Assembly (NCBI GenBank): GCA_020025345.1
Contig: JAHHSH010000002.1
Coordinates: 6,486-70,485, forward strand
Direction: 5' to 3'
Source of the DNA: Oscillospiraceae bacterium
GTDB taxonomy: Bacteria > Bacillota > Clostridia > Oscillospirales > Oscillospiraceae
Length of the DNA: 64,000 nucleotides
Every line of letters begins with the position of its first letter. The stretch's first letter is position 1. The notes under the pieces were generated by a model. That model searched no databases and was not told the DNA's origin. It worked only from the letters and a program-made list of their open reading frames with translations. Shown here piece by piece: positions 28,775 to 36,197 of this stretch. Made by a program: the position numbers and the translations under genes.

Positions 28775-29422
28775 TCAGCCATTTCCTTGCGCGGTTTTGC
28801 CATAAGTGCAGAGTGTAGCCAGCGGACAGCTGCCACACTGAGGATTACGGGCCATACAAACGGCACGTCCGTGGAGGACCATACGGTGGCAGAAGTTGTT
28901 AGACTCCTCCGGAGGGATGCACTTGCGCAGCTGCATTTCCACCTTTACGGGATCCTTGCTGCCGTCGGTAATTCCCAGCCGCCCGGTGATACGGATGCAG
29001 TGGGTGTCACAGACATAGCCCTCCTTGCCATAGATGTCACCTAAGATCAGATTGGCAGTCTTACGACCAACACCGGGCAGGCGCAGAAGATCCTCCATAT
29101 TGTCGGGAACCTTACCGTCATATTCCTCTACCAGCATTTTGGCGGCGGCCACCATATCGCGGGCTTTGGCGCGCCAGAAACCAGTAGAGTGGACATATTC
29201 GCCGACCTCATCTACATCTGCCTGGGCAAAGGCCTCCAGTGTGGGATAGCGGGCGAAGAGGGCAGGCGTCACCAAATTGACCCGTGCATCGGTGCACTGG
29301 GCTGCCAGACGGACAGAGAAGAGAAGTTCATAGTCCTTTTGGTAGTTCAGTGAACATTCTGCATCGGGATAGAGCTCTTTTAACGTATCAATAATAGATA
29401 CAATTTCCTTTTTCGTTTTCAC
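28775..29422 (-). CDS. nth: endonuclease III
   Basis: The GTG at 29422 (MKTKKEIVSII) follows GAGGTGA and gives 215 residues, the usual length. The helix-hairpin-helix LPGVGRKTANLILG contains the catalytic Lys, VCDTHCIRI the catalytic Asp, and the C-terminal CMARNPQCGSCPLATLC is the CX6CX2CX5C 4Fe-4S loop. It excises oxidised pyrimidines in base excision repair. Confidence 0.95.
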   Translation of the reverse strand: MKTKKEIVSIIDTLKELYPDAECSLNYQKDYELLFSVRLAAQCTDARVNLVTPALFARYPTLEAFAQADVDEVGEYVHSTGFWRAKARDMVAAAKMLVEEYDGKVPDNMEDLLRLPGVGRKTANLILGDIYGKEGYVCDTHCIRITGRLGITDGSKDPVKVEMQLRKCIPPEESNNFCHRMVLHGRAVCMARNPQCGSCPLATLCTYGKTAQGNG

Positions 29423-29440
29423 TTGTGTCACCTCAAAGGC

Positions 29441-29469
29441 ATTATAACAATCTGGCGGAGAAAATGCAA
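29441..29469 (-). promoter_or_regulatory. sigma-A promoter of nth
   Basis: On the minus strand TTGCAT (29464-29469), 17 bp, TATAAT (29441-29446), 19 nt before the GTG, so the leader is very short. The divergent rarA gene must use the same 110-bp gap; a TATACT at 29500-29505 is a candidate -10 for it without a clear -35. Confidence 0.65.
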
Positions 29470-29533
29470 TTCGGGGATGCAAAAAGAGAAAAAATATGGT
29501 ATACTACATAATTATTGCAAAGGAGGTGGGGCA

Positions 29534-30793
29534 ATGCAGCCTCTGGCAGATGAAATCAGACCCCGGACATTGGACGAGGTAGCAGGACAAAAGCATCTTC
29601 TGGGACAGGGGGCTCTGCTGCGCCGCCTCATCGAGAGTGGGACGTCGGCAAATTTGATTTTCTACGGGCCATCTGGTACCGGCAAGACGACAATTGCCAG
29701 TATTATCGCAAAGCGTACGGAGAAGCGTCTGTACCATCTCAACGCCACCACGGCTTCGCTGCAGGATGTGAAGGACATCATTGCGGATGTAGACACCATG
29801 CTGGCACCCAACGGGATTTTACTCTATCTGGATGAGATCCAGTACTTCAATAAAAAGCAGCAGCAAAGTCTGCTGGAATTCATGGAAAACGGCAAGATCA
29901 CATTGATTGCCTCTACCACGGAGAATCCCTATTTCTATATCTATAATGCCCTTTTATCCCGCAGTACCGTCTTTGAATTTAAGCCCCTGTCGCCGGAGGA
30001 GACACTTCCTGCCGTCGAGAGAGCCTTACATATTGAGCAGGAGCGCAGCAGCTTGCCCTTTAGTTGGGAGGACACACTGCCCATGACCGTAGCGCGGAAC
30101 TGCGGCGGTGATGTGCGCAAGGCAATCACGGCGGTAGAGCTGCTCTACCAGTCTGCTCGCCCGGAAAACGGGCAGTTATATGTGACAAGTGATGATGCTT
30201 CACAGTTGGCTCAGCGCAGTGCAATGCGCTATGATAGAGCGGGAGACGACCACTTCGATCTTCTTTCAGCACTCCAAAAGTCGATCCGCGGCTCCGATCC
30301 GGACGCTGCTGTCTACTATTTGGGACGGCTGCTGGTAGCGGGGGATCTTTTGTCCCCGTGCCGTCGGCTGCTCGTCATTGCCGCTGAGGATGTGGGACTT
30401 GCCTATCCGCAGGCCATTGTAGTGACCAAAGCCTGCGTGGATGCGGCATTGCAGATCGGCCTTCCAGAGGCGCGCCTTCCTCTGGCGGAGGCAGCCATTC
30501 TTCTGGCGACAGCGCCGAAATCCAACTCCGCCCACAACGCCATCATTGCGGCTATGTCGGATATTGAAAAGGGTCGAATGGGAGAGATTCCCCGACATTT
30601 GAAGAATGTCCATCTGGACAGCGCCGGAACAGAAAAAACTGCCGCCTACAAGTACCCCCACAACTATCCCAATCACTATGTGGCACAGAGCTATCTGCCG
30701 GAGGCGTTAGGGGACACTGTCTACTATGAGTACGGAGAGAACAAGACCGAACAGACGGCCAAACGATACTGGAACCAGATCAAAGGAGAGTAA
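29534..30793 (+). CDS. rarA: replication-associated recombination protein RarA/MgsA
   Basis: The start at ATG 29534 follows AAAGGAGGTGGGG and gives 419 residues. AAA+ ATPase: N-terminal PLADEIRPRTLDEVAGQKHLLG, Walker A GPSGTGKTT, Walker B LYLDEIQYF, sensor ASTTENP, then the tetramerisation domain with YPHNYPNHYVAQSYLP near the end. It acts at stalled replication forks. Followed closely by DUF951. Confidence 0.94.
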   Translation: MQPLADEIRPRTLDEVAGQKHLLGQGALLRRLIESGTSANLIFYGPSGTGKTTIASIIAKRTEKRLYHLNATTASLQDVKDIIADVDTMLAPNGILLYLDEIQYFNKKQQQSLLEFMENGKITLIASTTENPYFYIYNALLSRSTVFEFKPLSPEETLPAVERALHIEQERSSLPFSWEDTLPMTVARNCGGDVRKAITAVELLYQSARPENGQLYVTSDDASQLAQRSAMRYDRAGDDHFDLLSALQKSIRGSDPDAAVYYLGRLLVAGDLLSPCRRLLVIAAEDVGLAYPQAIVVTKACVDAALQIGLPEARLPLAEAAILLATAPKSNSAHNAIIAAMSDIEKGRMGEIPRHLKNVHLDSAGTEKTAAYKYPHNYPNHYVAQSYLPEALGDTVYYEYGENKTEQTAKRYWNQIKGE

Positions 30794-30798
30794 ATGCC

Positions 30799-30984
30799 AT
30801 GGATCTGAAGGTACATGATATTGTTGAATTAAAGAAAGAGCACCCCTGTGGTAGCCGCCAATGGGAAGTGCTTCGGATCGGTATGGATCTGAAGCTGCGC
30901 TGCCTGGGCTGTGGCCACGAGATGATGGCACCCCGGCGCAAGGTTGAGAAGAGTATTAAACGCATTGTAAGCGAGGAGGAATAA
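30799..30984 (+). CDS. DUF951 (YyzM-like) small protein
   Basis: 61 residues. MDLKVHDIVELKKEHPCGSRQW and CLGCGHEMMAPRRKVEKSIKRI match the DUF951 family, with a HPCGS cysteine and a CLGC pair that may bind a metal. Function unknown; in Firmicutes it is often near replication or ribosome genes. It lies 5 nt after rarA and 2 nt before a small membrane-protein gene. Confidence 0.85.
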   Translation: MDLKVHDIVELKKEHPCGSRQWEVLRIGMDLKLRCLGCGHEMMAPRRKVEKSIKRIVSEEE

Positions 30985-30986
30985 GA

Positions 30987-31085
30987 ATGAGTCCCAAGTG
31001 GGTTCGCCGCATTGCAGCAGGTATTGCACTGTTGATGGCAGTATTGCTGCTGTTGGGCTTGATTGTGCCCTATCTTTCCCTGTAA
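30987..31085 (+). CDS. small single-pass membrane protein (32 aa)
   Basis: MSPKWVRRIAAGIALLMAV..., 32 residues, with GAGGAGGA ending 6 nt upstream. A basic N-terminus (KWVRR) is followed by one hydrophobic helix over about residues 9-30. It follows DUF951 by 2 nt and precedes a terminator, so rarA-DUF951-this peptide form one transcript. Unknown function. Confidence 0.6.
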   Translation: MSPKWVRRIAAGIALLMAVLLLLGLIVPYLSL

Positions 31086-31106
31086 GACGACAGGAATACG
31101 GAAGCG

Positions 31107-31147
31107 AAAAGAGTGGATACCTTTTTAAGGTACCCACTCTTTTTTTC
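31107..31147 (+). terminator. Rho-independent terminator after the rarA operon
   Basis: Stem AAAAGAGTGGATACCTT / AAGGTACCCACTCTTTT with one A-C mismatch and a long T run. Confidence 0.88.
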
Positions 31148-31178
31148 TCTCATATAATGAACCAGAGGAGGGATTGCT

Positions 31179-31331
31179 ATGAGAAGGGGGAAATGCGGAG
31201 GGTTTCTGGGAGGCTGTGCGCTGGCACTGGGGCTGGGGATCCTGATTGCAGCCGTATTCCCAACGTGTGCGCTGCTGTTCATTGTGGCGTTTCTGCTGAT
31301 TGCCTGCGGCGTCATTTGTCTGCGAAGATAG
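31179..31331 (+). CDS. small membrane protein (50 aa) upstream of spoVM
   Basis: 50 residues, MRRGKCGGFLGGCALALGLG..., ending CGVICLRR. AGAGGAGGG lies about 6 nt before the ATG. It is a short basic head, two hydrophobic segments (about 10-28 and 29-47) and a basic tail, rich in Gly and Cys. The following spoVM reading frame is 11 nt downstream, so co-expression during sporulation is likely. CATATAAT (31151-31158) upstream resembles a sigma-E -10 element, but no good -35 is visible. Not recognised as a named family. Confidence 0.55.
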   Translation: MRRGKCGGFLGGCALALGLGILIAAVFPTCALLFIVAFLLIACGVICLRR

Positions 31332-31342
31332 GAGGGATGATG

Positions 31343-31417
31343 GTGAAGATCGTGGTCTGGAAAGCACCTAAAATGCTGCGCGGTATTCTGGCACGTTTTT
31401 TCAAGATAGAGGTATAA
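31343..31417 (+). CDS. spoVM: stage V sporulation protein SpoVM (24 aa)
   Basis: Reading from GTG 31343 gives MKIVVWKAPKMLRGIL plus ARFFKIEV, 24 residues. It aligns without gaps to B. subtilis SpoVM (MKFYTIKLPKFLGGIVRA...): Lys7, Pro9, Lys10, Leu12 and Gly14 coincide. Pro9 is the residue known to be needed for sensing forespore membrane curvature. GGAGG (31331-31335) is 7 nt before the GTG, whereas the in-frame ATGs at 31337 and 31340 are too close to it. SpoVM is the amphipathic peptide that anchors SpoIVA and starts coat assembly. The SPOCS-LysM gene that follows fits this role. Confidence 0.8.
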   Translation: MKIVVWKAPKMLRGILARFFKIEV

Positions 31418-31481
31418 TGAGGATGACCCGCTCATACGCTTTTGTAGCACAGGAAGTATAAGTGAATGAGAGGGTGTCTGA

Positions 31482-32981
31482 ATGGAACTTGGATTGAAAA
31501 TGGAGGAAATTTCCTGCTGTGCAACAGTAGGAAACGTGGTGGTCAGCCACGAGGAATCTTTGGAGACGTCTATCCCGGAATACTGCCCAGATATTGCCCG
31601 AATCGTAGATACGGCAGGACAACTGCGGATCCGGGAAAAAGTACTGTCAGAGGGGCGGTTGAGCATCAGCGGCGATGTGCATGTGACGGTGCTCTATACC
31701 TCTGAGGAGAGTCCCGGGCTGCGGAGTCTGGTTCTGACGGTGCCCTTTGCCTGCCGCACTGAGGAGCCGCGGCTGCAGGGCTGCCGCAGTGTCTGCGTCT
31801 GTGGGCGGTTGCCGCTGTTGGAAGCAAAATCCCTGACGTCTCGAAAACTGTACATCCGGGTGATGCCGGAATTCATTGTGGAGGGAATTGCCAATACACG
31901 GCAGAAGCTGTGCAGTGGCGTAGAAGAGGAAGATCCTACATTGCAGCTGCGGCGGGAGACGGTGGAGACCAGTATTCTCACGGCAGTTCTGGAACGGGAA
32001 TTCAATTTCTCGCAGGAGTGTGTACCGGAGGGTGATGTACCGGAAGATCTGCTGCTGGATCGCTGCTGCTTGCAGGTGACAGACTGCCAGCGTATCGGGA
32101 GAAAGCTGATCGTTAAGGGGGAGGCTGCATTGTCGCTCCTCTATCGCACAGAGGAGCAGACGCTGTGCACCTATGATGCGGTGCTGCCTTTCTCCCAAAT
32201 CCTTGACAGTGTAGAGCTGCCGGAGGATGCGGTTTATCAGGCGGAAGCATGGACGTCGGACAGCCATATTCGTCTGGCCCGAATGGAGGGCGCCATGGGA
32301 TTTGGCATCTCGCTGCGGATCGGCGTTATGGTAAAGGTTTACGAGCTGCGGAAAGTATCCTATCTTTGCGACCTGTACAGCACCCGATACGAGGCGGATG
32401 TACATTACCAAACGCTGACGCTGACAGCGGTCTATCCTGCTGAAAATACGACGCAGGAGGCGGTGGAGCAACTGGAGTTTGGCCGGGAGACACCTTTTGT
32501 TTGTCTCACGGGCGCTGAATGCGGCGCAGTAACGGCGGAGCCGGAGGGGGATCACACGGCGCTGAGGAGCAATCTGCGGCTCAAAATTCTCTATCTGGAT
32601 GAGACCGGTGCACCGATCAGTGCAGAGCGCATGGCAGAGGTGACGGCGCAGGTACCGGATGTTCCGCAAAGCGTTCGAGCCATTTGCGGCAGTGGTATGG
32701 TACAGATGTCCGGCAACAGCTGTCAGGTGCGGCTGCCCGTATCCTTTGCAGCAACACGGGAGACGCCCCGGGAACTGCAAAGTATCGATGGCGTGGAACT
32801 GACGGAGCCGGAGGAGAACCAGCGCCCCTCGCTGGTGCTGCGGCGGGTAGGGGAGGACGAAACGCTGTGGGACGTAGCCAAGGCCTACCGAACAGATCCC
32901 GCCCTTATCCTGCAGGCCAACGATCTTAAGGAGGGGGAGCCGCTGCCGGAGGGAATGGTATTGATCCCCAAAACAAGGTAA
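31482..32981 (+). CDS. SPOCS (DUF3794) and LysM domain spore-coat protein
   Basis: 499 residues: repeated beta-rich SPOCS/DUF3794 units (about 35-125, 170-265 and 330-430; a typical segment is YCPDIARIVDTAGQLRI) and a C-terminal LysM (about 450-497; DETLWDVAKAYRTDPALILQAND, then a VLIPK end). This architecture is that of SpoVID/SafA-like morphogenetic proteins that tie the coat to cortex peptidoglycan. It follows spoVM, whose product acts in the same process. Start ATG 31482, with a GAGAGGGTGT purine run upstream. Confidence 0.9.
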   Translation: MELGLKMEEISCCATVGNVVVSHEESLETSIPEYCPDIARIVDTAGQLRIREKVLSEGRLSISGDVHVTVLYTSEESPGLRSLVLTVPFACRTEEPRLQGCRSVCVCGRLPLLEAKSLTSRKLYIRVMPEFIVEGIANTRQKLCSGVEEEDPTLQLRRETVETSILTAVLEREFNFSQECVPEGDVPEDLLLDRCCLQVTDCQRIGRKLIVKGEAALSLLYRTEEQTLCTYDAVLPFSQILDSVELPEDAVYQAEAWTSDSHIRLARMEGAMGFGISLRIGVMVKVYELRKVSYLCDLYSTRYEADVHYQTLTLTAVYPAENTTQEAVEQLEFGRETPFVCLTGAECGAVTAEPEGDHTALRSNLRLKILYLDETGAPISAERMAEVTAQVPDVPQSVRAICGSGMVQMSGNSCQVRLPVSFAATRETPRELQSIDGVELTEPEENQRPSLVLRRVGEDETLWDVAKAYRTDPALILQANDLKEGEPLPEGMVLIPKTR

Positions 32982-33018
32982 TTGGTGTCTGGGACATATC
33001 CATCACAAGACATAAAGG

Positions 33019-33050
33019 AAAAGGGAGGCCGATCATCGACCTCCCTTTTT
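33019..33050. terminator. terminator between the SPOCS-LysM gene and the convergent ABC operon
   Basis: AAGGGAGG (33021-33028) / CCTCCCTT (33040-33047) with T on both sides, usable from either strand. Confidence 0.8.
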
Positions 33051-33124
33051 GTTGCTTTTTATAAATCTCCGGACATCTGTGCAGCCACAGTCTCTATGGT
33101 GATAGGTGGAGCCTGGAGGAAAGA

Positions 33125-33892
33125 TTACTTAGAGAAGCGAGCCAAAAACTGGCGGGTACGCTCTTCTTGAGGATTGTTAATGACTTGCTGCGGATCGCCC
33201 TGTTCGACGATGACACCGCCATCCATGAAGATGATATGATCGGCCACATCCCGGGCAAAAGCCATCTCGTGGGTGACGATAATCATAGTGGTGTGCTGCT
33301 GAGCAAGGCCGCGGATGACCTTCAGCACCTCGCCGGTCAGCTCCGGATCCAGTGCAGAGGTGGGCTCGTCAAAGCAGAGAATATCCGGTTTCATAGCCAG
33401 TGCGCGGGCGATGGCTACACGCTGCTGTTGACCGCCGGAAAGCTGGTGCGGGTAATTGTCCATGCGATCCGCAAGGCCCATCTGCTCCAAAAGGGCTTTG
33501 CCCTCAGCCTGAATAGCTTCTATAGACTCGCCGTTTTTCTCACGCTTAGCCAGCAGCTCACGGGCCAGGGTCACGTTTTGAAGCGCCGTATATTGGGGGA
33601 AGAGGTTGAAGTTTTGGAATACCAGGCCAAAGTGAAGCCGATTCTGACGAATTTCACTCTCTGATTGGGTTTTAGCGTCCTTACCATCAAAAAGCGTCTC
33701 GCCGCGAACAGAAATGGTTCCGGCATTGGGTGTTTCCAAGAAATTCAGACACCGCAGCAGCGTGGTTTTTCCGCTGCCGGAGGAGCCGATGATGGATAGA
33801 GCCTGTCCCTCTTCCAGCGTGAAAGAAATATCTTTCAGCACGCGGGTGGCACCGAAATTTTTTTCGAGATGATTGACTTCCAAAATAGACAT
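33125..33892 (-). CDS. polar amino-acid ABC transporter ATP-binding protein (GlnQ/HisP type)
   Basis: 255 residues. Walker A GSSGSGKTTLL, Q-loop GLVFQNFNLFPQ, signature LSGGQQQRVAIARALA, Walker B ILCFDEPTSALDPEL and switch VTHEM. The VFQNFNLFPQYTALQNV segment is typical of the polar amino-acid family. Last gene of a three-gene minus-strand operon, 13 nt after the permease, with AGGAGG upstream. Confidence 0.95.
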   Translation of the reverse strand: MSILEVNHLEKNFGATRVLKDISFTLEEGQALSIIGSSGSGKTTLLRCLNFLETPNAGTISVRGETLFDGKDAKTQSESEIRQNRLHFGLVFQNFNLFPQYTALQNVTLARELLAKREKNGESIEAIQAEGKALLEQMGLADRMDNYPHQLSGGQQQRVAIARALAMKPDILCFDEPTSALDPELTGEVLKVIRGLAQQHTTMIIVTHEMAFARDVADHIIFMDGGVIVEQGDPQQVINNPQEERTRQFLARFSK

Positions 33893-33905
33893 ATCGAACG
33901 CCTCC

Positions 33906-34547
33906 TTACTGGAAATAGGACAGCTTGCGCTCTGTACGGTTGAGGATCAGAGTGACAAGACCATTGAAGATGAGGAAGAATATACCGGTATAGAAGAGAG
34001 GCCAGATCATGGCCTGATTTCCGAACTCGCTGGCCATAGCGATGACTTCCTTGACCATGATGAAGTTGGCAAGGGAAGTGTCCTTCACCAGCGTAATGAC
34101 TTCGTTGCCGATGGGAGGAACGATACGCTTAACAAGCTGTAAGAGCGTGATGTTGCGGAAAATTTGTCCCTTTGTGAGGCCTAAAACCTGACCGGCCTCC
34201 TGCTGCCCCTTTGGAATACCCTGGATTCCGCCGCGGAAGATTTCGGAGAAATAGGCGGCGTAGTTTAAAACGAAAGCCAGACATGCCGCCGTCATGCGGG
34301 GCAGCATGTGTCCGGGACTCAAAAATCCGGGGACATAGTAGACAACTGCCAGCTGCAGCATCAACGGTGTGGAGCGCATCAGATAGACATAGAACTGAGA
34401 AATCCAGCTCAAAGGCTTAATGCGGCTCATGGTGCCGAAGGAGATCAGCAGGCCCAGTGGAAGAGACAGCAGCAACGTGACGAAGAAAATCTCGCAGTTG
34501 AGCAGGAAACTCTTTCCTAACATCATATTTACGGTCAAAAAGCTCAT
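33906..34547 (-). CDS. polar amino-acid ABC transporter permease (HisM type)
   Basis: 213 residues with five predicted membrane helices. The EAA loop appears as QEAGQVLGLTKGQIFRNITLLQLVKRIVPPIGNE, as in HEQ/HisM permeases. The substrate is likely a polar amino acid or cystine. Start ATG 34547 with AGAGGAAC upstream. A hairpin (34575-34598) separates it from the binding-protein gene. Confidence 0.94.
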   Translation of the reverse strand: MSFLTVNMMLGKSFLLNCEIFFVTLLLSLPLGLLISFGTMSRIKPLSWISQFYVYLMRSTPLMLQLAVVYYVPGFLSPGHMLPRMTAACLAFVLNYAAYFSEIFRGGIQGIPKGQQEAGQVLGLTKGQIFRNITLLQLVKRIVPPIGNEVITLVKDTSLANFIMVKEVIAMASEFGNQAMIWPLFYTGIFFLIFNGLVTLILNRTERKLSYFQ

Positions 34548-34574
34548 AGTGTTCCTCTTTCTAAACAGGATCGA

Positions 34575-34598
34575 AGCGGAGAGGAGAACCTCTCCGCT
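34575..34598 (-). repeat. intercistronic hairpin between binding-protein and permease genes
   Basis: Perfect 10-bp stem AGCGGAGAGG / CCTCTCCGCT with a 4-nt loop and no T run. Such hairpins often protect the binding-protein mRNA and lower permease expression; that role is inferred. Confidence 0.6.
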
Positions 34599-34608
34599 AC
34601 TTTATAGT

Positions 34609-35400
34609 TTACTTCTGCTCAATCAACTGATCGGCCAGGCCGTACTTCTCAGCCAGCTTCATCAGGGTACCGTCCTTGTAGAGCTCAACGATGGCGCCGT
34701 TGACCTTCTCGGCCAGTTCATCACCCTTACGGAAACCAACAGCATACTCCTCAACAGAGAGACGCAGATCGGGGATCACAGTCAGATCAGCGTAGTCGCC
34801 CTGACCAACCATAGAATTAGCCAGTACGAAGTCCAGAACACAGGCGTCAGCAGCACCGGCCTTTACTTCCTTCAGAGCCTCCGTCTGCATGGGAACGCTG
34901 GTATAGGTAGCCTTGGACAGATTTTCGTCGTCCTTGACGGCTTTCTCGCCGGCGGAACCGGCCTCGGCATCAATTTTGGCACCGGCCAGATCAGCCGTGG
35001 ATTTATATTTGCCTGCATTCTCAGAGCGGATCACGATGACCTGATAGTTCTGCACATAGGGAATGGAGAGCGTCAGCGTTTCCTTCAGCTTGTCTGTAGA
35101 AGTCATGCCGTTCCAGAGGCAATCAATGTTCTGGGAATTCAACTCCATTACCTTGCTGTCCCATTTGATTTCCTGGAACTTGGGGGTCATGCCCAGCCTC
35201 TCGAAGACAGCGGTGGCGAACTCTGTCTCAAAACCTACCAGCTTGCCGTTTTCATCGTAGTAGTTCATGGGCTCAAAGAGCGTCATACCAATGGTTACTT
35301 CCTTAGACGTATCATCCTTCTTGCCACCACAGGCAGCCAACAGGGATACGGTCATGACCAGTGCAAGGGCCAGAGCCAACACTTTCATCATCTTTTTCAT
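34609..35400 (-). CDS. amino-acid ABC transporter substrate-binding lipoprotein
   Basis: The start at ATG 35400 (MKKMMKVLALALALVM) follows CGGAGGTAGAACCT. 263 residues with a lipoprotein signal ending at the lipobox LLAACGGK, so it is anchored outside the membrane. The SBP family 3 pattern continues with ITIG-like KEVTIGMTLFEPMNYYDENGKLVGFETEFATAVFERLG and the SGTTGE-like AEAGSAGEKAV. First gene of the operon. The ligand cannot be told from sequence alone. Confidence 0.93.
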   Translation of the reverse strand: MKKMMKVLALALALVMTVSLLAACGGKKDDTSKEVTIGMTLFEPMNYYDENGKLVGFETEFATAVFERLGMTPKFQEIKWDSKVMELNSQNIDCLWNGMTSTDKLKETLTLSIPYVQNYQVIVIRSENAGKYKSTADLAGAKIDAEAGSAGEKAVKDDENLSKATYTSVPMQTEALKEVKAGAADACVLDFVLANSMVGQGDYADLTVIPDLRLSVEEYAVGFRKGDELAEKVNGAIVELYKDGTLMKLAEKYGLADQLIEQK

Positions 35401-35461
35401 AGGTTCTACCTCCGTTTTTTTATAGGGGATCCTGTGGTGGCCCCTGTTTGATGTTGTTAAC

Positions 35462-35490
35462 ATACTACCACTTTAGCGTGGTAGTGTAAA
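35462..35490 (-). promoter_or_regulatory. promoter of the ABC operon with palindromic operator
   Basis: Minus-strand TTTACA (35485-35490), 17 bp, TAGTAT (35462-35467). A perfect inverted repeat, ACTACCAC (35464-35471), 6 nt, GTGGTAGT (35478-35485), covers the whole spacer and the -10, so a repressor bound there would block polymerase. TGTAAA recurs three times just upstream (35485-35503). I do not recognise the regulator. Confidence 0.6.
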
Positions 35491-35615
35491 GATGTAAATG
35501 TAAACAAATAATTCAACTATTTACCGTGATGAATTATGCAGCTTCTACAGTAGCAGGAAGCTGCAAGCAAAAAGGCGCCTTGTGGGCAGGGAAAAAGTGT
35601 TCCTGGATATAATGC
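35491..35615. other. intergenic stretch between ABC promoter and rnpB terminator
   Basis: No gene seen. A hairpin GCAGCTTC (35538-35545) / GAAGCTGC (35557-35564) with an 11-nt loop lies in the middle, without a T run on either strand. Confidence 0.4.
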
Positions 35616-35650
35616 AAAAGAGGCCATCAGCGTTTTACGCCGACGGCCTC
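35616..35650 (-). terminator. Rho-independent terminator of rnpB
   Basis: On the minus strand GAGGCCGTCGGCG pairs with CGCTGATGGCCTC (two wobble or mismatch positions) around a TAAAA loop, followed by TTTTGC. Confidence 0.8.
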
Positions 35651-35655
35651 ATATG

Positions 35656-36007
35656 GTAGCGAGTAAGTCTGTAAGCCGGGTTCTGTATTTGACAGTCATC
35701 TATCTAGCCGCATCGTTGCCAATGCGATCAAGCCACCCCGGGAGCGGCCGGGCCGACCTAATGCTCCCATAGCGGTGTTGCTCCGGATAGAGTTTACAGC
35801 GACGGGCACTTTCGAGCCGTCGGGTGAGCTCTTACCTCACCTTTCCACCCTTACCTGCAGCCTAGACCGCAGGCGGTATATCTCTGTTGCACTTTTCCTG
35901 AAGTCGCCTTCGGCGGGCGTTACCCGTTATCCTTGCCCTGCGGAGCCCGGACTTTCCTCATGAACAGGCTTTCGCCTTGTTCCCGCGACTGTCTGGCTTA
36001 CTCGCGT
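35656..36007 (-). ncRNA. rnpB: RNase P RNA, bacterial class A
   Basis: The minus strand carries the universal core: GAGGAAAGTCCGGGCTCC near the 5' part (P4 region), AAAGTGCAACAGAGA (CR-II/III region), GGTAAGGGTGGAAAGGTG and the 3' CR-V motif ACAGAACCCGGCTTA. The ends pair as P1 (GCGAGTAAG / CTTACTCGC). About 350 nt, the class A size. It is the ribozyme that trims tRNA 5' leaders. It has its own promoter (36013-36041) and terminator. Ends are accurate to a few nucleotides. Confidence 0.95.
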
Positions 36008-36012
36008 ATCCT

Positions 36013-36041
36013 ATTGTACAAAATGTGAGCGAGAAAGTCAA
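36013..36041 (-). promoter_or_regulatory. sigma-A promoter of rnpB
   Basis: Minus-strand TTGACT (36036-36041), 17 bp, TACAAT (36013-36018), about 7 nt before the RNA 5' end. Back-to-back with the murD promoter. Confidence 0.8.
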
Positions 36042-36063
36042 CGCCGAGAGTGAGTTATTTTCA

Positions 36064-36092
36064 TTGAACTGAAAGTAAAGATGGGGTATAAT
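36064..36092 (+). promoter_or_regulatory. sigma-A promoter of murD
   Basis: TTGAAC (36064-36069), 17 bp, perfect TATAAT (36087-36092); leader of about 100 nt to the ATG. Confidence 0.75.
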
Positions 36093-36108
36093 ATCTATAG
36101 TGTATTTT

Positions 36109-36168
36109 GGACGCATCTGGATTGTGCTTTTCTTTCTTTATTAAGGAAAGGACGGGCCGGATGCGTCC
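36109..36168 (+). promoter_or_regulatory. structured murD mRNA leader hairpin
   Basis: GGACGCATCTGG (36109-36120) pairs with CCGGATGCGTCC (36157-36168) over 12 bp with one G-U. The 36-nt interior contains a second pyrimidine/purine pairing (TTTCTTT... / ...AAGGAAAG). No T run and no riboswitch class that I recognise. It ends 15 nt before the GGAGG of murD. Confidence 0.5.
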
Positions 36169-36197
36169 GATAGATCTATGGATGGAGGAAAACTCAA

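Noticed and set aside
35538..35564. Hairpin GCAGCTTC/GAAGCTGC as a terminator
   Set aside because: No T run on either strand.
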